DNA of 64,000 nucleotides from Paraphysoderma sedebokerense (lineage: Eukaryota > Blastocladiomycota > Physodermatomycetes > Physodermatales > Physodermataceae): positions 157,881 through 221,880 of the forward strand of contig JAHLJZ010000037.1 in NCBI GenBank assembly GCA_025602915.1. The letters are read 5' to 3'. Positions within the stretch are counted from its first letter, which is position 1. Each line of letters opens with the position of its first letter. Positions 59,703-64,000 of the stretch are shown here, piece by piece. Both the position numbers and the translations under genes were made by a program. The notes beneath the pieces are model-generated. The model saw only the letters and a list, made by a program, of their open reading frames with translations. It made no database searches and had not been told where the DNA came from.

Positions 59703-62700
59703 TTAAGCATCATTGATCTTGAACACACCTAACAAATCTCTGACTTTCATAAATTTGTCCATAGATAATCTCTTAGTCATAATGTCAGCAATCATATCCT
59801 CAGTTGGACAATAAACTATGTCGATGGATCCACGTTGATATTCATCACGAATAAAGTGATAGCCTATTCTGACGTGTCGTAATTTCGGGGTCGAGATGGG
59901 ATCCTTCGTTACAGCGATAGCAGCTTGATTGTCACATTTGGTTACGATTGAGGAGTTTACTTTAGCAATGTCGAGCTCATCGATGAATGACTTGATACCT
60001 AGGGTTTCGGATACTGCTTCGGACATCGCAACGAATTCTGCTTCACACGTAGACTTTGCGACACTTCTTTGTTTACGTGACTTCCAAGCGACAGTGTGAC
60101 CGTTCACCATTCCAACATATCCACTGATTGATTTGCTGTCCGAAGTATCTGATCCCCAGTCTGCATCAGAGTAAGCACTCAACAAGATTTCCTTCACATC
60201 TCCCTTCCTCTTCGTTGACCGATAGACCAAGCCGAAATCTGCAGTCTCCTTCAAATAACGTAATAGTGTCTTCGCTGCTTTCCAGTGAGCTTCACCTGGG
60301 TTTGACATGTATCTCGCCAGTTCGTTGACAGTGAAAGCGATATCGGGACGAGTTGAAGTGGCCAAATACATGCACTTTCCAACAAGTCTCGCATAAGGTA
60401 CATCCTCCATCTTTGCTTTCTCATCGTCAGTCGAAGGGCACATATCTTTCGACAGCTTGTATGTACCAGGATACTTTCTACCTTTGCATTCTGTCATTTC
60501 AAATTCCTTGAGCGTCTCCAAGATGTAAGCTTTCTGACTCAAAGATATAGTACGCTCTTTACGATTTCGGGTGATCTTAACACCTAGCAAATGATTCGCT
60601 TCACCAAGATCATTTAACTCGAATGATTTGCGGAGTTCTGCCACGATATTATCATAGAGATCGGTACTGTTTGTAGCGGCTAGAATATCGTCTACATGAG
60701 AGGGTAGGATAACCATATCATTCCCCCTCCGAAAAAGATAAGAACCACCGTCCGTTTTCATCTGCAGGCAGCCGAGTTGTGCAAAACCTTCAGATAAACG
60801 CTGGTTCCAGACACGACTTGCTTGCTTAAGACCGTACAATGACTTGTGAAGCTTCAAAACATGACCGGGAGGTACGAAGTTGTAACCAGGAGGACAGGAC
60901 ATGTAAATTGTTTCTTCCAGGTTACCATGAACAAAAGCGTTTTTGAAATCGAGTTGCCGAAGTTCCAGATCAAGGTCAGCGGCAATAGCGATGACAGTGC
61001 GGATTGATTCCCAACGAGAAGTAGGTGCAAATGTTTCATCGTAGTCAACACCAAATTTCTGATAACAACCTTTTATGACCATGCGGGCTTTGTGTTTGAC
61101 GAGCACCCCATTACCATCATATTTACGCTTGAAAATGACATCAGAAGGTAAAACATTGGTAGTTTGCGGCTTTGGAACTACACTCCAGGTGTGAGCATCT
61201 TCTAATGATTTGATTTCATCCGCTATAGCTTGCGCCCATTGGTCGGCTTCAGGACCTGAAAGTGCTTCTTTAATCGACTTTGGCTCAGGAATGGATTCGA
61301 TGAGTTCGGTAGCATAAGCGACAGCATGATCGGAAGCAGCATCAAGAGCACGGCGGCGCGAGCGAGTCATCGGGGCGACATAGTCGACGGAATCATCAGC
61401 TGAGTGGGTAGAACGTGCGTCATCGGAGTCGGCATCGAGCGAGGGATCGCTGGGAGAACGATCATCGACATCATCCTGTTGGAAAGTACGATTGCCAAAG
61501 CTACATTCATTAAATTTGACATCACGAGAGACATACACTCGCCTTTCACCTTCATGCCAGCAGCGATAGCCTTTATGCTGCAGACTGTAACCAATGAAGA
61601 TACACTTGATAGATCGATCGTCAAACTTCAAAAGCGTTTTCAGATTCTTCACATAAGCATCACAACCAAACACTCGGAGATGACTGAGATCGGGTTTCTG
61701 ACCCGTTCGACGTTCAAAAGGCGTCTGGAGGCTGGACTTTGTGATGCGACGATTTTTGAGATAGACAGCGGTATCAAGAGCGTCTTCCCAAAATTCCTTC
61801 GGCAAGTTAGCATGGATGCGCATGGCTCGGGCCATTTCAATGACGATTCGATTTGCTCTCTCAGCACGACCGTTTTGCTGAGGGGTGTAGGCACAGGAAC
61901 GTCTTTCTCGAATACCACTTTTAATAATCAAATCCGACCAAGCAGCCGAGTCGAACTCCTTTCCTTGATCCATTTGGATCGACTTGATTCTTTTACCACT
62001 ACCATTTTCAACACGATTCTTCCAAGCGGTAAATTCGGCAAATGCTTGACCTTTGGTACGTAAAGCTACTCCATAACTTTCTGAAGTATATTCATCAGTG
62101 ATTAAAAGATAATAACGATTACCATGCATTGATTCGACGTCGATAGGTCCAATCAAATCAATATGGACAACTTCGAGATATTCTTTCGCTAATTCGTGCT
62201 CACCACGAGGAAATGGGGAACGAGATTGCTTCCCCAGAATGCAAGGTTCACAAAATGGAAGCTGACACTCAACGTCAACATTATCCAGGCCGATTACAGC
62301 TTGTTGCTTAACCATTCGATCGAGGTATTGTTCGTTAATGTGGCCAAGTCGTTTGTGCCATAATTCCTTATCATTGGCGGCTGTTGGATTCGACACAGCT
62401 GTACCAGCAACCAAGTGATGATCTTGGTCGTCGGAACCGGTACCAGGCGAAAGATTGACTTTATATAGGTTGTTCGCGGTTCGATTCGCCTGAAGGACGA
62501 TGCGATTGGTGTCGCTGTGATAAACGTTGAGTTGGCCGTTTTGGATAACTATTCGATGGCCGGCGCCATCGAGTTCACCAAGAGAGAGGAGGTTTTTCGA
62601 CATTTCAGGTACATAGGTCACGTTACGAAACACCATGTTTTTCATTTGCTTGTTGACGAGAATGGGCACTAATGCTTCACCTTTACCTTTTACTTCAGTT

Positions 62701-63878
62701 GTGTGCCCAATACCACCGCCATGTACGACACCATTATCACCAGAGAGCTTCGTAAACCATGCAGCGTTGTTGAAGAACTTGTTAGAGGCACCAGAGTCGA
62801 TATAGATGTTTTCGTGGTCAATTCCAGGATGACTAGTGGCCATTAAAGCTTCATAAGTGGGACTGTCGTCAAGGTTGGTTTCTTCACGCTGATTGAGGTA
62901 AGCGGCTTTCTTTTTTGAATTCTGCTTCATGTTTCGATTATGTTTGGTAGAGTTTCCATCGTTCTTACCTCGGCAGGCTCGTGCAATGTGGCCCAACTTA
63001 CCACATGCATTACACTCAATTGTAGCTGACAGAGTACATTGATTGCTGTGATGACCGGCTTTACCGCACCGATAACAACCACCTTTGTCACGATTACCAC
63101 GACGATACACAGAATTGTCATTACCATTGTCACCACGACGACTGTTTCTGCCGAAATTTGTGCGGGTCTTCTGAGTGAGTAGCGCCATATGACCTTGGGG
63201 ACCAGCTATACCACGTCTTTGATTAGCAGATTCATGACGAAGTAACATGGTTTTGATGTCTTCATAAGATTGTGGAGTGGGGGATTTGTATGCATCATGT
63301 TGGGCTTGCAGATAGACATGATGGAAATGATGACCAAGTGAATCCCAAAGCACGTTAATCTTATCTTCGTCGTCTTGCGTACCACGAATCGATTCAATGA
63401 CTTCAAAGCAATCGTCAATTTTGTCGAAATGGTCGATGAGGGGTGTTCCCTGCTCATACTGTATTTTTCGTAATTTCCCTAATGCCTGAAGGCATAGGTC
63501 ACGGCCTGAGGGTTTATATAACTCTTCTATCTTTCGCAGGGCTTCTCGGGGTTCTTTTATGTTCTTGACTGTTTTCCAGATGTTGGGTCTAACACTATCC
63601 ATCAAGTGCTTCATGATGCGGAGCTTTTTGATGGTTATTTCCATAGAGTCACTGGTTTTGCTAGTTGAAGCGTGATCAGGAGCATCCTTGTCTTTCGACT
63701 GACTACGAGTTTGGATTCCTGACGAGTTTGATTGAATTTGATCGAGATCCACCTCAACCAACCATGATATTTCCTTCCATCGAAGATAACCGATAAATTC
63801 GTCGTACCACTTGATATAGTTCTCTTCACCTCTAAGGATTTCGATCTTAGCTTTTGTATCGTAGATTTGTTTCGACAT
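59703..63878 (-). CDS. Copia gag-pol polyprotein, intact 1391 residues
   Basis: Single uninterrupted frame. Seen in order: N-terminal gag (UBN2/Retrotran_gag-like; about 1-220); two CCHC zinc knuckles (CYRCGKAGHHSNQC and CNACGKLGHIARAC, about 270-310); aspartic protease motif IDSGAS (about 365); GAG-pre-integrase HHCC zinc region (LWHKRLGH, CEPCILGK); integrase core with HIDLIGP, MDQGKEF and YTPQQNGRAERANR (D, D, E); reverse transcriptase with QLDFKNAFVHGNLEE, LYGLKQASRVWNQRL and a catalytic HVDD box (the family often has YVDD; HVDD also occurs in fungal copia); RNase H with SDADWGSD and KQRSVAKSTCEAEF. Gag and pol are in one frame with no shift, as in Drosophila copia. All catalytic residues I can check are present. 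Confidence 0.94.
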   Translation of the reverse strand: MSKQIYDTKAKIEILRGEENYIKWYDEFIGYLRWKEISWLVEVDLDQIQSNSSGIQTRSQSKDKDAPDHASTSKTSDSMEITIKKLRIMKHLMDSVRPNIWKTVKNIKEPREALRKIEELYKPSGRDLCLQALGKLRKIQYEQGTPLIDHFDKIDDCFEVIESIRGTQDDEDKINVLWDSLGHHFHHVYLQAQHDAYKSPTPQSYEDIKTMLLRHESANQRRGIAGPQGHMALLTQKTRTNFGRNSRRGDNGNDNSVYRRGNRDKGGCYRCGKAGHHSNQCTLSATIECNACGKLGHIARACRGKNDGNSTKHNRNMKQNSKKKAAYLNQREETNLDDSPTYEALMATSHPGIDHENIYIDSGASNKFFNNAAWFTKLSGDNGVVHGGGIGHTTEVKGKGEALVPILVNKQMKNMVFRNVTYVPEMSKNLLSLGELDGAGHRIVIQNGQLNVYHSDTNRIVLQANRTANNLYKVNLSPGTGSDDQDHHLVAGTAVSNPTAANDKELWHKRLGHINEQYLDRMVKQQAVIGLDNVDVECQLPFCEPCILGKQSRSPFPRGEHELAKEYLEVVHIDLIGPIDVESMHGNRYYLLITDEYTSESYGVALRTKGQAFAEFTAWKNRVENGSGKRIKSIQMDQGKEFDSAAWSDLIIKSGIRERRSCAYTPQQNGRAERANRIVIEMARAMRIHANLPKEFWEDALDTAVYLKNRRITKSSLQTPFERRTGQKPDLSHLRVFGCDAYVKNLKTLLKFDDRSIKCIFIGYSLQHKGYRCWHEGERRVYVSRDVKFNECSFGNRTFQQDDVDDRSPSDPSLDADSDDARSTHSADDSVDYVAPMTRSRRRALDAASDHAVAYATELIESIPEPKSIKEALSGPEADQWAQAIADEIKSLEDAHTWSVVPKPQTTNVLPSDVIFKRKYDGNGVLVKHKARMVIKGCYQKFGVDYDETFAPTSRWESIRTVIAIAADLDLELRQLDFKNAFVHGNLEETIYMSCPPGYNFVPPGHVLKLHKSLYGLKQASRVWNQRLSEGFAQLGCLQMKTDGGSYLFRRGNDMVILPSHVDDILAATNSTDLYDNIVAELRKSFELNDLGEANHLLGVKITRNRKERTISLSQKAYILETLKEFEMTECKGRKYPGTYKLSKDMCPSTDDEKAKMEDVPYARLVGKCMYLATSTRPDIAFTVNELARYMSNPGEAHWKAAKTLLRYLKETADFGLVYRSTKRKGDVKEILLSAYSDADWGSDTSDSKSISGYVGMVNGHTVAWKSRKQRSVAKSTCEAEFVAMSEAVSETLGIKSFIDELDIAKVNSSIVTKCDNQAAIAVTKDPISTPKLRHVRIGYHFIRDEYQRGSIDIVYCPTEDMIADIMTKRLSMDKFMKVRDLLGVFKINDA

Positions 63879-63933
63879 GTCGTATCTTGTGTTTGACAGA
63901 CTTCAAATAAATTTCAATAGGCCTGAGTCCACT

Positions 63934-63946
63934 AGGGCTCATAACC
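63934..63946 (-). other. Primer binding site matching the initiator tRNA-Met anticodon arm
   Basis: The plus strand reads AGGGCTCATAACC directly beside the LTR. This is the sequence of the anticodon stem-loop of fungal initiator tRNA-Met (CAU anticodon in GGGCUCAUAACC), not the 3' end of a tRNA. Drosophila copia and yeast Ty5 are known to prime from such a half-tRNA. Confidence 0.75.
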
Positions 63947-64000
63947 TTTAGGCGGGAAGACGTATTCCGGTAACTAGCGACGTAACGAACAGTAGACGTT
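63947..64000 (-). repeat. 5' LTR of the copia element, cut by the right window edge
   Basis: The visible 54 bases match 59365-59418 of the 3' LTR without a mismatch. The rest of this LTR lies outside the window. Confidence 0.85.

Larger units (their letters stand above)
59364..64000 (-). mobile_element. Ty1/copia LTR retrotransposon, nearly complete
   Basis: The element is read on the minus strand: 5' LTR at the right edge (cut by the window), primer binding site, a single long gag-pol frame, polypurine tract, then the 3' LTR at 59364-59680. The domain order protease, integrase, reverse transcriptase, RNase H places it in the Pseudoviridae (copia) group rather than gypsy. The visible parts of the two LTRs are identical over about 55 bases, which with the intact frame suggests a young, possibly active copy. 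The target-site duplication cannot be checked because the right end is outside. Confidence 0.93.

Noticed and set aside
61404-62063. 219-codon plus-strand open frame inside the copia polyprotein
   Set aside because: Antisense shadow of the integrase region. It has no features of its own.
63934-63946. tRNA-Met-like sequence at the right end as a tRNA gene
   Set aside because: Only the anticodon arm is present and it abuts the LTR, so it is the primer binding site of the copia element.

Overview
The window is nuclear DNA from a fungus, most likely an early-diverging lineage. I cannot assign a species. The evidence is short spliceosomal introns (mostly about 50-100 bp, GT-AG), a Hog1-type MAP kinase, a PAS-kinase-type catalytic domain, the fungal ATP synthase subunit h, a Ty1/copia retrotransposon, and receptor-like families of a kind not expected in Dikarya. 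Coding density is high, and many neighbouring genes are divergent or convergent.

Left third (1-12.9 kb), intron-rich housekeeping genes: Rab8/Sec4 GTPase (-, cut by the left edge), Mpv17/PMP22 protein (+), HOG1 MAP kinase (-), TMEM222/RTE1 membrane protein (+), complex I NDUFA9 subunit (-), MRE11 nuclease (+) and a TXNDC17-type thioredoxin (+) whose frame closes only through a 7-nt exon.

Middle (13.7-36.8 kb): three tandem copies, each about 6.9 kb, of a giant membrane-protein gene. Copy C encodes about 2005 residues in 14 exons. Its layout is signal peptide, propeller-like region, TIG/IPT-like modules, cadherin-like/tandem-95 repeats, Cys-rich EGF-like stalk, then seven hydrophobic segments. 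Copy C is intact, copy A has one frameshift, and copy B is a clear pseudogene. A 149-bp tract identical between A and B points to gene conversion.

Right-middle (37-50 kb): WDR53-like WD40 protein (-), TAN1/THUMPD1 tRNA acetylation factor (+), OXR1-type TLDc protein (-), an unusual deaminase-fold protein (-), a PSK-like kinase with a 6-nt microexon (+), and ATP14 (+).

Right end (50.6-59 kb): four tandem, mostly intronless genes for 7TM proteins with a C-terminal RGS domain; one is frameshifted. A copia element (59.4 kb to beyond the edge) sits directly upstream of the last one, with an intact 1391-residue polyprotein and a primer site matching the anticodon arm of initiator tRNA-Met. The giant 7TM surface proteins and the 7TM-RGS cluster together suggest a locus rich in surface sensing and G-protein signalling. 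That functional link is inference.
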